64,000 nt of DNA from Sambucus nigra (GCA_949130495.1 OX422221.1:155985241-156049240), one strand, 5' to 3'. Shown: positions 1-11,400, numbered from the stretch's first letter. Notes: generated by a model not told the origin, from the sequence alone. Made by a program: numbers and translations.

Positions 1-604
1 CGAGCTGTTGCTGATAGCTCGCTAGTTTTACTAGGGCAAGTTCCCTGCGCTCGTCGGCCAGGTCGAGTTCAGCGAGCAAAGCCTCATCGATCTGGCCTTG
101 TTCGACAAGGTCAGATTTCATTGTTGGCAATCCCGCTTCTAGTGGGATGATCGCCTCCATACTATATGTTAGTGAGAATGGCGTTTCTCCTATTGCTCGC
201 CTAGGAGTCGTTCTATATGCCCATAGGATATGCGGTAGCTCGGTTGCCCATACGCCTTTGGCTCGCTCTAATCGCTTCTTCAATCCAGCGATCACTGTTT
301 TGTTGGAAGCTTCAGCTTGTCCGTTGCTTTGAGGGTAGGTCACCGAGCTGAAGTGGTGCCTGATCCCGTGTTTGTTGCAGAAGTCCTGAAAAGGGCCACT
401 CTCGAACTGTATTCCATTGTCAGTGATGATGGTTCTGGGGATTACGAATCGAGTGATTATATTCCTCAATACGAATATTATCATGTCAGCATCTCGGATG
501 TTCGCTAGTGGTTCTGCCTTGATCCACTTGGTAAAGTAGTCAGTTTCAACCAACAAATATTTACGATTACTGGCAGTGGTGGGCAGTGGTCCCACGATGT
601 CCAT
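1..604 (-). pseudogene. integrase core (Tat-type), partial
   Basis: On the minus strand this continues the frame of the upstream RNH-aRNH piece after a single TGA (about 602-604, where the family usually has a Gly codon). The DD35E core is recognisable: TDYFTKW carries the first Asp, TDNGIQF the second, and QSNGQAEASNKT the Glu. It ends near the family's GETPFSL motif and the start of the C-terminal part, where the window stops. The three catalytic residues are present; the stop codon alone disables it. Confidence 0.85.
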
Positions 605-1876
605 TCACCATTGGGTGAAAGGCCAGGGGCTGGTCAGGGATTTTAATTCACTGGCGGGCTGGTGGACCATAGGAGTGTGAAGTTGGCATTTCAGGCATTT
701 GCGAACATATACTGCGGAGTCCTTTTGCATGTATGGCCACCAATAGCCTTCATTCATTGCTCGGAAGGCTAGAGACCTTCCTCCGATATGAATTCCACAA
801 ATTCGTTCGTGAAGCTCGTGAAGCACTGCCTTGACATCGCCTGGGTGGACGCATCTAAGGTAGGGTCCGGAGAAAGATCTTTTATACAAGTCACCTCCTG
901 TGGATAAGTGAAAGCGAGCAGCTTTAACTCTTATCTGGTGGGCAGTTCTCTTGTCCTCTGGAAGCGTTCCGTTCTTTAAATAGTCCTTCAAGGGATCTAT
1001 CCAGCTGGGTTCTGATTCCAATTGGAGTATTGGTTCCGCGTTTGGCAGCTCACAGTTGGGGTAAATGCTTGGGCCACTGAGGAAATTGATAGGGATAACC
1101 CATTTACGGCTAGAATCAACTGCCGAACTCAGGAATGCTAGCGCATCGGCGTGGCTATTTTTCCCCCTAAGGAACTGCTGGATGTTGATCTCTTCAAAGC
1201 TCGTCATCAAGTTTTTCACCAAGGAGATGTAGGCTGCCATTCTTTCATCCTTTGCGTTATAGTCTCCACTTATCTGGTTGGAAACTAGTTGCGAATCACA
1301 GAATACCTGCAAACGCTTTGCCCCTAGATTTTGCGCTTTTTGGAGACCTGCTATTAGGGCTTCGTATTCTGCTTCGTTGTTGGAGGCATCAAATCCCAGC
1401 CTGATTCCTTGCTCAAGGACTATATTTTCTGGAGTGATGAGAACAATTCCTACCCCTGCCCCCTTTGAGTTGGAGGCTCCATCAACGAATAACTTCCAGC
1501 TTTCCACTGTAGCTTGGTTGTTTTGCTCTGTTGGCTTAGGCTGGTCGGAGCATTCTTCGCCTGTGAATTCGGCAATGAAATCAGTGAGGATTTGACCCTT
1601 GATAGCTGTCATTGGTTGAAATTGGATGTCAAACCGGCTAAGCTCGACTGACCATTTAGATAATCTGCCTAAAAAATCTGCCTTCCTTAGGACAACCTTG
1701 AGGGGGTGTGATGTAAGAACGATGATCATATGAGCTTCGAAGTAATACTTTAGTTTCCTCGAGGCTATTACTAGGGCGAATGCGAGCTTATCCAATGGTA
1801 GGTAGCGTTGCTCAGCATCTAATAAGGTTTTGCTCGCGTAATAGACTAGATATTGGATTCCTGTAACTTCACACAT
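605..1876 (-). pseudogene. RNase H, archaeal-type RNase H and integrase zinc finger
   Basis: 423 open codons. Residues about 1-110 are the C-terminal half of the normal Ty3/gypsy RNase H ([16 protein letters not shown]). Residues about 127-260 are the extra RNase H typical of Tat elements, with [14 protein letters not shown] and CDSQLV carrying its acidic residues and NSHADALA near its end. Residues about 345-400 are the HHCC zinc-binding N-terminus of integrase (ending CLKCQ). The first part of RNase H lies upstream at 1877-1936 behind stops. RNase H removes the RNA strand during reverse transcription; the HHCC module helps integrase multimerise. Confidence 0.9.
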
Positions 1877-1936
1877 TAGCGCCGAGCTGACAGTATGACT
1901 GCATACAGAGAGGTAGAGCTACAAAGAGTCCATTTG

Positions 1937-3058
1937 CTATGGTATGACAAGCAGTGGTGGAGATCTTAGGTAGTACTTGAGCTCGTCCAATGCTCGCGAG
2001 CAATCTGGGATCCACTCTGCTATTTTGCTGCCCTTTAAGAGTTGAAAGAAAGGCTTGCGTCTCTCGGAAGATTTAGAAATGAAACGATTTAGAGTAGCAA
2101 GCATTCCAGTGAGGTTCTGTACATCCCAGATTGTGCGAGGAGGTTGCACTCTGTTGATTGCATCGATCTGGTCCGGATTAGCCTTTATGCCTCGCTTGCT
2201 GACCAAATACCTAAGAAACTTCCCTGACTGGACACTGAAGGAACACTTGATCGCATTAAGTTTCATTCGGTACTTCCTGAGGATTTCAAAGGTACTTGAC
2301 AGGTCCGAGAGGTGATTCTCCTTCTCCTTGCTCTTAACGATCATGTCGTCAATGTATACCTCCATTGTGTCTCCCATTTGATTCTTGAACATTTTAGTAA
2401 CTAGCCGCTGATAGGTTGCCCCTGTATTCTTGAGTCCGAAAGGCATGAACTTGTAACAATATAAACCAACCGTCGTGATAAATGCCGTTTTGTCCTAATC
2501 TAGGGCATACAAGGGAATCTGATGATATCCTGAGTACGCGTCCATGAAACTCATTCATTCGTGAGCTGCGGTGGCGTCTACTAGTTGGTCTATTTTTTGA
2601 AGAGGGAATCTATCCTTGGGGAAGGCTTTGTTGAGGTCAGTGAAGTCTATGCAAACTCTCCACTTTTCATTGCTTTTCGGAACTACCACTGGGTTGGATA
2701 ACCATTTGGGGAATTGCACTTCCCGTATGGATCCTGCATCCAGCAGTTTTTCAACTTCTTTTTCTAGTGCTCTGGCCTTCTCGGGAGCAGTTCATCGTGC
2801 CTTCTGCGTTATCGGCTTGAATGTGGGATTGACGTGAAACTGGTGGCATACCATATTGGGATCGATTCCTGGCAGCTCATAATGTTCCCAAGCGAAAACA
2901 TCTATGTTGCTTCTGAGTAAGGTTGACAACTCCTTTTGCTCTTGGATAGTGAGTGATGCTCCGATCAGGAGGACTCTACTGTTGTCGCCTTCCCTAGCCG
3001 CCACTTCTACCAGGTCCTCGACGACACGCTCGGAGGGGAGGAGCCTGGTCTCTTCCAC
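1937..3058 (-). pseudogene. reverse transcriptase (Tat-type)
   Basis: The palm motif YIDDMIVKS lies in the 1937-2446 part, with MPFGLKNTGATYQ just before it. Upstream, in the same frame, the fingers/palm motifs VCIDFTDLNKAFPKD and MDAYSGYHQI can be read across 2447-2791. The frame is cut by one TAG near 2497 and one TGA near 2790; 2792-3058 is the N-terminal linker (DVFAWEHYELPGIDP). Apart from these stops the domain is complete, so the copy was probably functional not long ago in evolutionary terms. Confidence 0.88.
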
Positions 3059-3082
3059 TCCAGGCCTTCCATATTTTAATTG

Positions 3083-3664
3083 CTATTTGGAAGGAATTGC
3101 ACCTTCCTCCACTTTCTCGCTGGGTTGATCGGCTTTTTTCTCTGGCTTTGGTCGGATGGCCGCTATGAAGCACTTCCTTGCCATCGCCTGGTCACCGTGT
3201 ATCTCCATTACTCCTCGGTCGGTAACATATTTGAGCTTCTGATGGTAGGTCGAGGAGACTGCCTTCATCGCATGAAACCATCCCCTACCGAGGATGGCTT
3301 GATACGGTGAATCAATGTCGACCACCAAAAACTCGACCATCTTAGAAACATTTCCAGCGCGCACTGGCAGTACTATTTTGCCCAGGGGCATTGTCATTTT
3401 TCCAGCGAAGCCGACCAGAGGGACAGTAGCTCCCTTTAGGTCGGCGACGCTCAACTTCAATTTCCTGAACAGATCGATGTACATTACTTCGAATGAGATT
3501 CCTTGATCGACGAGCAGCCTGTCGATGTCAAAGTTGGCTATCCTGAGTGTAATGACCAAGGCATCATGATGTGGGGTCCTTACTCCCACAAGGTCTTCAT
3601 CCGTGAAAACAATATGCTGGTCCTTGACTTTCTTCTGAGGTTGTCCTTTCCAAGAGAGCCCCAC
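3083..3664 (-). pseudogene. aspartic protease (Tat-type)
   Basis: Retropepsin-like domain with the active-site segment LLVDQGIS (D-Q-G is common in Tat proteases) and AILGRGWFHAMKA as the second conserved block. It ends in a Lys/Glu-rich linker before the RT region. No ATG opens this frame at 3664; it reads in from the gag stub one frame away, so the gag-PR junction carries a frameshift as well as a deletion. Confidence 0.8.
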
Positions 3665-3758
3665 GATCTGAACGTCGGACTTCAGACCTAATCCTGCGAG
3701 GAGCGGGTGGCTCTTGAATATCTCCTGCTTGAGGAGCGTTGCTGCTATGACCAGACAT
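3665..3758 (-). pseudogene. gag N-terminal stub joined to protease by deletion
   Basis: An ATG at 3758, about 50 bases downstream of the primer binding site on the minus strand, starts MSGHSSNAPQAGD and an Arg/Pro-rich stretch. After about 31 codons it runs directly into protease-adjacent sequence in another frame. Normal Tat gag is several hundred residues, so nearly all of it, including the nucleocapsid, is deleted here. Confidence 0.65.
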
Positions 3759-3806
3759 CTTAGATTCTTTTCTTAGCGTGGGCTCTTCTCAGGGAAAGAT
3801 GAACGT

Positions 3807-3824
3807 TTCCCACAGACGACGCCA
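3807..3824 (-). promoter_or_regulatory. primer binding site of the Tat element
   Basis: On the minus strand TGGCGTCGTCTGTGGGAA begins two bases after the LTR end (CCACA). Its position and TGG start are those of a plant retrotransposon PBS; the body resembles the Asp/Glu tRNA-primed type, but I cannot fix the tRNA by eye. Confidence 0.75.
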
Positions 3825-3826
3825 AT

Positions 3827-4255
3827 TGTGGAGACAATGATTATGCAACACAAATAAATATGAGAGAAGTAATGACCAAGAAAGAACAAATAAAATGCCA
3901 ATCACACAACAACGGATGTACGTGGTTCAGCAAAGAGGTGCCAACGTCCGTGGTGGTGCAGTCAGTATTATTTCTCAATATTCTGGGGAGTGAGTACAGA
4001 GAATACAACTTGTCCTTTACCCCGGACCCAGGGTTTAATTTATATACGTGTAGGTTAGTTAATGGAGATGACGGGTTCCTCCAGATTAGCCATCTCCCCT
4101 ATAACTTCCCTTCATGGGATCGTGCTTCCCTATAACTTCCCTTTATGGGATCGTGGGGAAATTGGATCAATACAAGAGATGAGGGGCCTGGACTTTGGGC
4201 CGCTAGGGCTGGGCTACTCGTCCAGGCCTGTTGTACTAAATTCCGGGTACCCACA
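3827..4255 (-). repeat. 5' LTR of the Tat element (429 bp)
   Basis: On the minus strand it starts TGTGGGTACCC and ends CTCCACA, giving the short inverted ends TGTGG/CCACA, and is followed directly by the PBS. TAGAC (4256-4260) is the expected site of one target duplication copy; the partner is off-window. It contains a partial tandem duplication of the CCCTATAACTTCCC block around 4098-4160. Confidence 0.82.
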
Positions 4256-5480
4256 TAGACCATCATAGTCATGGTCGATTAACCCATTCAAAAAATCCTA
4301 AATAGTCCTGATATCACAAGAAGTCCTGTTAAGTGGTATGTGCAATTGGGGAATTTGACATTAAGTACCGTCCATTAAGCTCCAACAAAGGTTAGGGCTT
4401 TCCTAACTTCATTATGGATTTTAACAACTTGGAAGAGGAATAAGAAAACATAAAAATCTAAGGAACAAAAGCAATAGTTCCCAAAGACCCAAGAATCCAT
4501 TATTCTAAAAGATAGACCCCAACTTGGCAATATGTGTCTTATATGCACACAAGCCATTCCAACACACTAAGTAGTTCATATAGACTTTATCTTATGATTC
4601 TAGAAGGATGTAAAGTTTTTCTTATCCTCCATTTTAAACTTTAAGCTTTTAATAATGAGCCAGCATGTAAAGCCTCCATGGCAGGCCTAGACCTATCCAC
4701 TCATTTAAAATTATAGAATATGACATCTATGGCTGAATCTAAATTGGTAGTCAATCAACTCATTAAAATATATGAGGCCAAGATTGAAAAAGGGAAGGTT
4801 ACTTAGCAATTGTGAAGAATCTCATTCAAAGGATTCCCATGTTCAGCATTGAAAGATTTCACACGGTAGAAAACTTGGAGGAAAAAAATATTGCATAAGT
4901 GGCTTATTCTTATGAAGTATATCCAAGCATGTTGATTATCTACTTAGGACATAGAAACATCACCTAGATCCAATTAAACATTAAAAAGTCAATCAAGGCT
5001 TAGACTAGACTATGCGCATCAAGGCATACCTCAGAGATGTAGTCTTACCTAAGGACAAGCTCTAAGAAGAATGACTAAATTCCTTATGCTCTAAATATTA
5101 TCTCGAGAATTGGGTCCTGTTTAAGAATGGGAATGACTCAGCACCTCATTGATACCTCAGCCCATCAGAACCCAGTTAGGTCCTCAGAACCTCCACGACG
5201 GTGTCAGTTGTGCCCATATTAGCCCCAAGACCATAGTCTACAAGGTATTGAGGCAAGGATACTTTTAGCCTACCTTGGGAAAAGAATCCAAATTATTAGT
5301 TTAATATTTTTATAATTGTCATATAATCACCTTCATTCCAAAGCAGCTAGTAGAGAAAATGACCATGATGTTATGCCCATGGCCTTTTACTCAATGGGGG
5401 TGTATTTAATGGGGACCATGCCTCTCAGCGAAGACCATAATAAATTCTTCATTGTTATGATTGATTACTTAAATTACTGG
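4256..5480 (+). mobile_element. older Tat relic, left part (split by the CACTA)
   Basis: Plus-strand Tat pol remains, truncated on the left by the minus-strand Tat LTR. The relic continues at 27733 after the CACTA insertion. It is far more decayed than the first element: every short stretch holds stops and frameshifts. Confidence 0.8.
4350..5480 (+). pseudogene. RNase H end, archaeal RNase H and integrase N-terminus
   Basis: Readable pieces in changing frames: KYRPLSSNKG and NFIMDFN (end of RNase H), NNEPACKASMAGL and SKLVVNQLIK (aRNH), a zinc-finger region HDGVSCAHISP with VLRQGYF (5180-5330), then PWPFTQWG and FFIVMIDYLNYW from the start of the integrase core (5375-5480). The last codon, TGG, lies exactly at the CACTA insertion point, and the frame continues as TKTLATITEKK at 27733. 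Confidence 0.8.
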
Positions 5481-5493
5481 CACTACAAGAAAA
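5481..5493 (+). repeat. CACTA left terminal inverted repeat
   Basis: CACTACAAGAAAA, matching the right end (CACTACTAGAAAT) at 11 of 13 positions. It directly follows the TGG target duplication. Confidence 0.9.
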
Positions 5494-5745
5494 TGACCCT
5501 TATATGACGATTTTTTAAATTGACTTAATGACGATTTACACAAAAATGTCATTAAAATTATGATAGTGTTACTATTATGACAGTTTTTTAAAAAACGGAC
5601 ATTAAATATTAATTAAAACTATTTTACATTACTTTTTATTTTAAAGAGTCCTGTAAAACTAGACATTAAATGACAGTTTTCTGTATTAACTAAGACAGAT
5701 GATATTTATACGATGACTTTTTTTAACACCCGCAAACTTTCCCCG
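5494..5745. repeat. CACTA left subterminal repeats
   Basis: Repeated short motifs TGACGATTT, ATGACAGTTTT and their relatives lie in both orientations, each next to T/A-rich runs. Such arrays bind the element-encoded protein in known CACTA elements. The same TATGACRGTTT motif recurs at the right end (27355-27716). Confidence 0.75.
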
Positions 5746-7030
5746 CCCAATTTTCATCCAAGCGCGCCTAGGAGAGAAATGAAAAAAAAACGCAACCCTA
5801 TTGATAAAAAGGCTTTTGCGTGTATTTTGTCTTCTTTTGTCGTTGCTTGAAAAGCCCTTCTAATCAAAACCTTCAATTACCTAAAAATATAACAATCTAA
5901 AGTATAGAGGTAAGTAAGGATGTCAATCCACTTTCTAGGGAGTAAAGCAAATGGATCAAATTCAATTGTAATTCACTATTTATTTTCTTTTTGTTCTTCT
6001 TCACTTTTCTATTTTTTTTTAGCTTTTTCAATATTAAAACAAAAGGGTGAGGTGAGATCTAAACTAAACTAAACTAAACTAAATGTAAAATAACTAACTA
6101 GAAAGTAACTAAAATGAAAATAAAGTCTAACACTAAAATAAAAGATAAAGTGAGGAAAATAATTGTGAGAACAATCAAGGAGTGGGATTACACCACAAAT
6201 TTTAATTATTCTAATTAATTAATTCAATTATTTGAATTCTCCCAAATTAATATTAAAATTACAAACCAACTCTCGTTGCAAGTGTAATTAGAATAGTAAT
6301 CTTTTAGAAAATTAAAATTAACACCTCACAACTCTAGAAAATTATATCAACACTCCTTTTAATTAATCACCCGCTAGGATCAATCAATTAGAATTTATGT
6401 CAATCTTAGAAATTAAATTTAGAGTTGAAATTCAAATGATAATACCCCACTTAAGAAACCCCTATCTCTAGTTCGAATCTAAAATGGGTATTATCACTAC
6501 AATTTCGATTTTCTCTCGAAAATCATTTACCCTATCTCGAGGCGTAAATCTAAGGGTGGGGGATCAAATTTAACATTCAAAGGGAAATTTCAAGTAAGCA
6601 AACTAATTAAACTAAAATAATATCAAATAAGGGTTTCACCCCACCCCTTGAAAGGGGATTTAGCCTAACATGGTATGAAATATGACAAATTAATAATCAA
6701 AGGTATAAACAAATAAAATAGAAGGGTAAGAGGACAAATCTTCAAACAAGTCTCCTTGATTTGCAAAATTGGACTCTAATCCTCCATTGAAATTGATCAA
6801 CATCTATTCCAAATGAGCTTTCCACCATATTCAATTACATACAAATACTCATTTGAATTGCTCAATAATTAATCTCTCACAAATATCTAAAAAGATAAAA
6901 ATAAAATTATTTACAAAAATATTCTACCTAATTTATTTTCTACTCTAACCTATCTCTCTCTCTAGAATTTCCTCTCTAGTTGATGATCTAAAGTAAAAAT
7001 TACAAAATACAAATAAAAAGGATAGTGTAT

Positions 7031-7389
7031 GAATTCATAATGGACAAGTAAATAATAAAAGAGATTTGCTAAAAATGCAAATCCTAAAATTATAAAATTG
7101 TACATTAGAATTCACCCAAAGAAATAAATTCTAGATCATTAATTTATATTGAGATAATTGCTAAAAATGCAATATCTCAACATAAAGTAATGGGTTAGAA
7201 TTTATCTCCCATAAGAGTTAAATTTCACTACATCAATCTATAATGAATTAATGGCTAAAAATGCCAAGATTCATTATAGATGGGTGGGGTGAATTTTATC
7301 CTAGAGATAATTTTCAACACACACCTCTATATTGAGGTATTTGCTAAAAATGCAAATACTCAACATAGAGGGGTGGGGAGAATTTTATC
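7031..7389. repeat. four consecutive hairpins with a constant loop
   Basis: The core GCTAAAAATGC occurs at 7068 (one base uncertain), 7160, 7254 and 7343, spaced 92, 94 and 89 bp. Around each core the sequence is an imperfect palindrome of about 80-85 bp: 7031-7114, 7125-7204, 7219-7298 and 7305-7389. In the second, 32-base arms pair with about five mismatches. The stem middles differ between hairpins (TTGAGATA, ATCTATAATGAAT, CCTCTATATTGAG) yet each pairs with its own partner arm. The loop TAAAAAT and the outer TAAATTYYNC-like edge stay constant. Confidence 0.85.
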
Positions 7390-7663
7390 ACACCTAGTTT
7401 AAAACTAATTTTGAGATCCCTTTCAATTGGGTCTTCAACCTCAATATATAGGAGGCATGGAGCGTGAGGGGTAAAAATGGAAATTGGCAAGGGTGTGCAT
7501 GTGGGAATGGTGAGAGCACATGTGCATGGGGGTGTGAGGTGAGGATAAATTCAGATATGGTTTAAGGGTATTTTGGGTGTTTGGGTATACAAGGTTAGTT
7601 GGGGGGTATTATGGGAAAATGGGTTTAAATGGTTTTAAGTGGGTTCTTTTAACACATGTGGGT

Positions 7664-8017
7664 TTATGAGTTTATTTGGTTTTTGTATTTAGTAGGTCGT
7701 GGGTCTTTGGAGAAGTGGGTCTTTGAAATGGATTTTGCTTGAAAAATGGGTGTGGGTCTTGGTGTTGGAATGAAATGGGTTGGGTTCGGATTTAAAAGGG
7801 CTGGATAGCATTTGCAGCAGGAGGGAGAAGCAGGCCGGAGGTTGGCTCTGCCGAAAACAGTGGCGAGAGGGAGGGCGCGAGTTGGAAATGGGGCTGGACG
7901 GCGGGAGTGGCAGAAAATTCGGTGGGGTGCGATCGGGGAGGTGAGTTCCGCTGGGCAGCGGCGGCAATCGGCTTGTCGGAGTTGAGGACTGAGATGGTAG
8001 CAGGGATGGAGGGTCAT
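7664..8017 (-). other. open frame inside the LTR (117 codons), doubtful gene
   Basis: Pro/Arg/Ser-rich frame in the GC-rich part of the LTR, starting MTLHPCYHLSPQ. The same frame is open over the same 117 codons in the other LTR (14095-14448). I recognise no domain. In a GC-rich block open frames arise by chance, and the two copies share recent ancestry, so conservation here is weak evidence. Confidence 0.2.
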
Positions 8018-8921
8018 GGCGTCGGCATGTTCGCCAAGTGGCAGCGATAGGGGGAAAGGGGATGCGGTGGTCGGAAGGAATGGTTTTCGGGATTGAGGAG
8101 GTGGTCGGCGGGTAGGGAGCTCGGAAATGGAGATGGGTTATGGGGGGTAAGTTTGAGTTTGGGGGGAGAGAGAGGTGTGAAATGGGTTTAATGGATCTTA
8201 AAGGAGAGAGAGGGTGTTGGGGGAAGAAGATGACTTGGGTTGTGATATGGTGTGTGGGGGGTGTATGGTAGTGTAGGTGAGGGTGAGGCTTAGGGTGTAG
8301 GATATTAAGTGTGTGTGTGTATTAGTTTGGACCCTAATAAAATAAAACTAAAAATAAAAATAAAATCTAAGTAATAAAATAAACTTATAAAAACTAAAAA
8401 TCTAAAAATTAAATTCCTATACTAAAAATTAAAATCAAGACTCAATAAAAATAAAACTAAAAAGAAATAACAATGTAAATCTATTAAACTTAAAAACTAA
8501 AGTCCTAAAAAAAATATAAAAAAATAATATAAAAACTAAAACTAAAAACTTAATAAAATAAAATTATATTAATAAAAACAGAAATAAAATATAAAAATAG
8601 AAAATAAAACCTAAAAATTCTAAAATAATCCTAAAATTAAAATGACTCAAACTAAAAATCTAAAAAGTAATAAAAAGGACACAAACTAAACACGCAAAGG
8701 GTTTGTGACAGTTTAGGCTAAGTCTGGGTAGGCTAGGTTACGGGATAAGGGTATTTATCTCCATAAAATGCACAATTGCCTTGAAATACGCGTTTAAACA
8801 TCGCAACGTACATTAGACCTACAAGATAAACATTTAAGCACATAAGACCCATATTGTCGAGAATTAGCAACAAAAGTACGTCTATTTGGGGTATAAATTG
8901 TACAGTTTTGGGTGCTTATCA

Positions 8922-8940
8922 CACCAGCCCCAAACAGAGC
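8922..8940 (-). other. putative polypurine tract of the LARD-like element
   Basis: On the minus strand GTTTGGGGCTGGTG sits directly before the 3' LTR start, where the second-strand primer should be. It is short and interrupted by CT, so the call is positional. Confidence 0.45.
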
Positions 8941-9799
8941 GTTGCTAGTCCTCGAGCAATAAGAGATAGAGAAAGAGAAAGATAAGTAACCAAAACTGTA
9001 TTACTTTCGCGGGCACTTGCGATTGCACTTAGCATGTGCAACAAGCCTTTAAACCTATAGGTTGCCCTACAGAACGAGTTGTGTCTCGTGAGGGTTTGCA
9101 GGGAATATACCCACAAAATTTTTATTTTGCAAAAATTTATTGAAGGGCAGTCAATCTCTTTTTAGACATAGAATAATCGTACAATCCATCACAAGATAAA
9201 TGATTTCAGAAATACAAGATAGAATTTGTAAAAGTTTAGCTAAGTAAATACACAAGGCACATCCTTCCTAGAACTCAACGTGTGTAGTGTGAATCAGTCA
9301 AAACGGGTCGAGAATCATAAGAGTAATTCCTAGATTGCCTTGTCGGAATCAACGCTTCAACTTCAAATCTCACTAGATATATCTCTCTCAAACGAACTCT
9401 ATAGATTAGGGTCAGTGTAATGCTCTTGTGTGTGAGGAGGTGAGTAAATGTAAGCAAGTTCAAACGTCTCACACACATATATGAAAGAACGAACAATAAG
9501 AAAGAAAAATGATCTTATGAAAGAATGCTAATCACTATAGTGAGAACGTCGAGTTATTCACCACGTTGACTTTCATTTGCCCGAACACCTAGGGGAATAT
9601 ATGGATGATTGGGTCAGGGTAAATGAAATGAAATAGGAAGGATATGATGATGTGGGTTGTTTGGGATGAGGTAGGTAGGATAGGATGGGATGATGATATG
9701 ATGGATGGATGGTGGATATTTGAGAACAGTGTATCACTCATAGACGAACAAATGTCTTTATTTCTTGACTGCAACTTTCTCTTTTTCTTCTTTTCCAAA

Positions 9800-10145
9800 T
9801 ACACATCAATGTATGAGATAAATCTGCTAAAAATACAAATAACCCCAACATAGATTTGTATTTAATTTTTCTCTATCTGAATCGTCTTTGGGAGAGATAT
9901 CCGCTAAAAATGCAAACACTCTCTATGATAGATCATCTCCTTTTTTTTTACTTACTTACTTTTTTTTTTCTTTTTTTTCTTATATATTTTTTTTCTTTTC
10001 CAAATACGCATCAATGTATGAGATAAATCTGCTAAAAATACAAATAACCCCAACATAGATTTGTATCAAAATTTTCTCCATCTGAATCGGCTTTGGGAGA
10101 GATATTCGCTAAAAATGCAAACACTCTCTATGACGGATCTTCTCC
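9800..10145. repeat. duplicated hairpin pair with TAAAAAT loops
   Basis: GCTAAAAATAC at 9826 and 10031 and GCTAAAAATGC at 9903 and 10108: each pair is 77 bp apart and the pairs are 205 bp apart. The arms of the first hairpin of each pair (AAATACACATCAATG and its near complement) fold back; the second folds less well. They are the same family as the LTR hairpins. Confidence 0.7.
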
Positions 10146-11214
10146 TTTTACTTTCAACACTATTCTCTGTGGATATGGAAGATGGAAGGTGTATGAATGT
10201 ATGATAAATGAAATTTGGTTGGTGTATGAGTGAAGATGTGGTGAAAATCTAGTGATCGGGACAAATTTTAAGACACGCGTTTCTTACAACTCGAAAGTGA
10301 TGTCGTTCTCGGTGATCAAGACAAAATTTTATGAAAGATAATGAGATCATACGACAATTAAAGTGCGGACCCAAAAGAAGTTGAATCAACTTGTGACTCG
10401 GAGATTGCGTAAAACACTCAAAAAGGGTGAAAGGCACAAATCTCACGGGCTAAAGTCTCTACTAGTGATCCTTAAGGTTCTCTTTAGAATTGTAGTACAC
10501 TTCAACTCTAAACGTAATGACGCGATAAGTGCGCAAATTTTTGTTGAGTCTAGGAATTCATAGTGCAAAATGCCTTGTTACGTATTACATAAGCTATTTA
10601 GAAAAAATATTCTCTAGCTTGATTCCTAGATTTTAAAAGATGGATGATTGAAAATTCACATCAATGAGTGAGATGAAAAAAACTGCACGAAATTTTAAAA
10701 TTCAGGTTCAAAAATCAAAATTTTTCAAAAGAGGCACGATTTTGATAAAATTCCCCACCCCCAAACAAAAAGGAACATCGTCCTCGATGTTAGGTAAAAT
10801 GATTTTTAAAATTGAGAGCATAAGGTAGGAAAGAGATTACCAGAATGAACCGCTAATGAAGTAGACATGTGAAGCTCAGAATAAATTTGAGTAAGTGATA
10901 CGAGAAAAAATGTGTACAAGTCTATAAGCATGATAAAGCATAGGGTGATGTGAAACACCACCCCCAAACAGGATGAGACTAGTAAAAGAAACGCAGGCTG
11001 CCTCCCGGTAGCGCTAAGTTTAATGTCTTCATCCAGACCGAATCATTCTCACCCTAAAGATAGGATCTATGAAGGTGCGGGGTGGCAGAAAAATCGGGTG
11101 ATGATAATCACCCCCAAACAAGACTGAAGCGTCAGTCTTGTTCGATAATTTGACAAGGGTGAGGGTGAAGAAACACCGAACACGACCTTTTTTATTTTTT
11201 GTTTTTTTGTTTTT

Positions 11215-11400
11215 TTAGAGAATGAAAGGAAGAAAATATTTTTGAATTTTTATTAAAATAAAGGAAGAAGATATTTTTTGGATTTTTGTGAAGAAATAGA
11301 AGGAAAAAAAATATTTTTGGATTTTTCTAAAAAGGAAAGAAAGAAAATATTTTTGTATTTTTTTATAAAAATGAAAGAAAATATTTTTGGATTTTGTTTT
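11215..11400. repeat. short tandem repeat, GGAAGAAAATATTTTTGG type
   Basis: About five degenerate units of 40-60 bp, each with AATATTTTTGRATTTTT preceded by an A/G-rich run. In element orientation (minus) this lies about 0.8-1.0 kb after the PBS. A related repeat occurs at 41310-41440 in the Tat/Ogre leader. Confidence 0.7.

Larger units (their letters stand above)
1..4255 (-). mobile_element. Tat-lineage Ty3/gypsy LTR retrotransposon, 5' part
   Basis: Reading the minus strand from 4255 downwards gives LTR, primer binding site, a gag stub, protease, reverse transcriptase, RNase H, a second archaeal-type RNase H and integrase. The RNH-aRNH-INT order is diagnostic of the plant Tat lineage. The element runs off the left edge inside integrase, so the 3' LTR and the second copy of the target duplication are outside the window. 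Most of gag is missing. Pol is largely one frame broken by a few stop codons, so this is a dead but not very old copy. Confidence 0.9.
5802..8921 (-). repeat. 3' LTR of the LARD-like element (3120 bp)
   Basis: Minus strand: begins TGATAAGCACCC and ends TTTTTATCA. It holds a four-hairpin array (7031-7389), a GC-rich segment with a 117-codon open frame (7664-8017) and an A/T-rich stretch with CTAAAAAT-like runs at 8335-8690. Confidence 0.9.

Noticed and set aside
1278..1595. 105-codon plus-strand frame as a gene
   Set aside because: It is antisense to the aRNH region of the Tat element, whose frame is clear.
9644..9853. Met/Trp/Asp-rich frame as a small protein
   Set aside because: It is the translation of GGATGATGG low-complexity DNA in a non-coding element interior.
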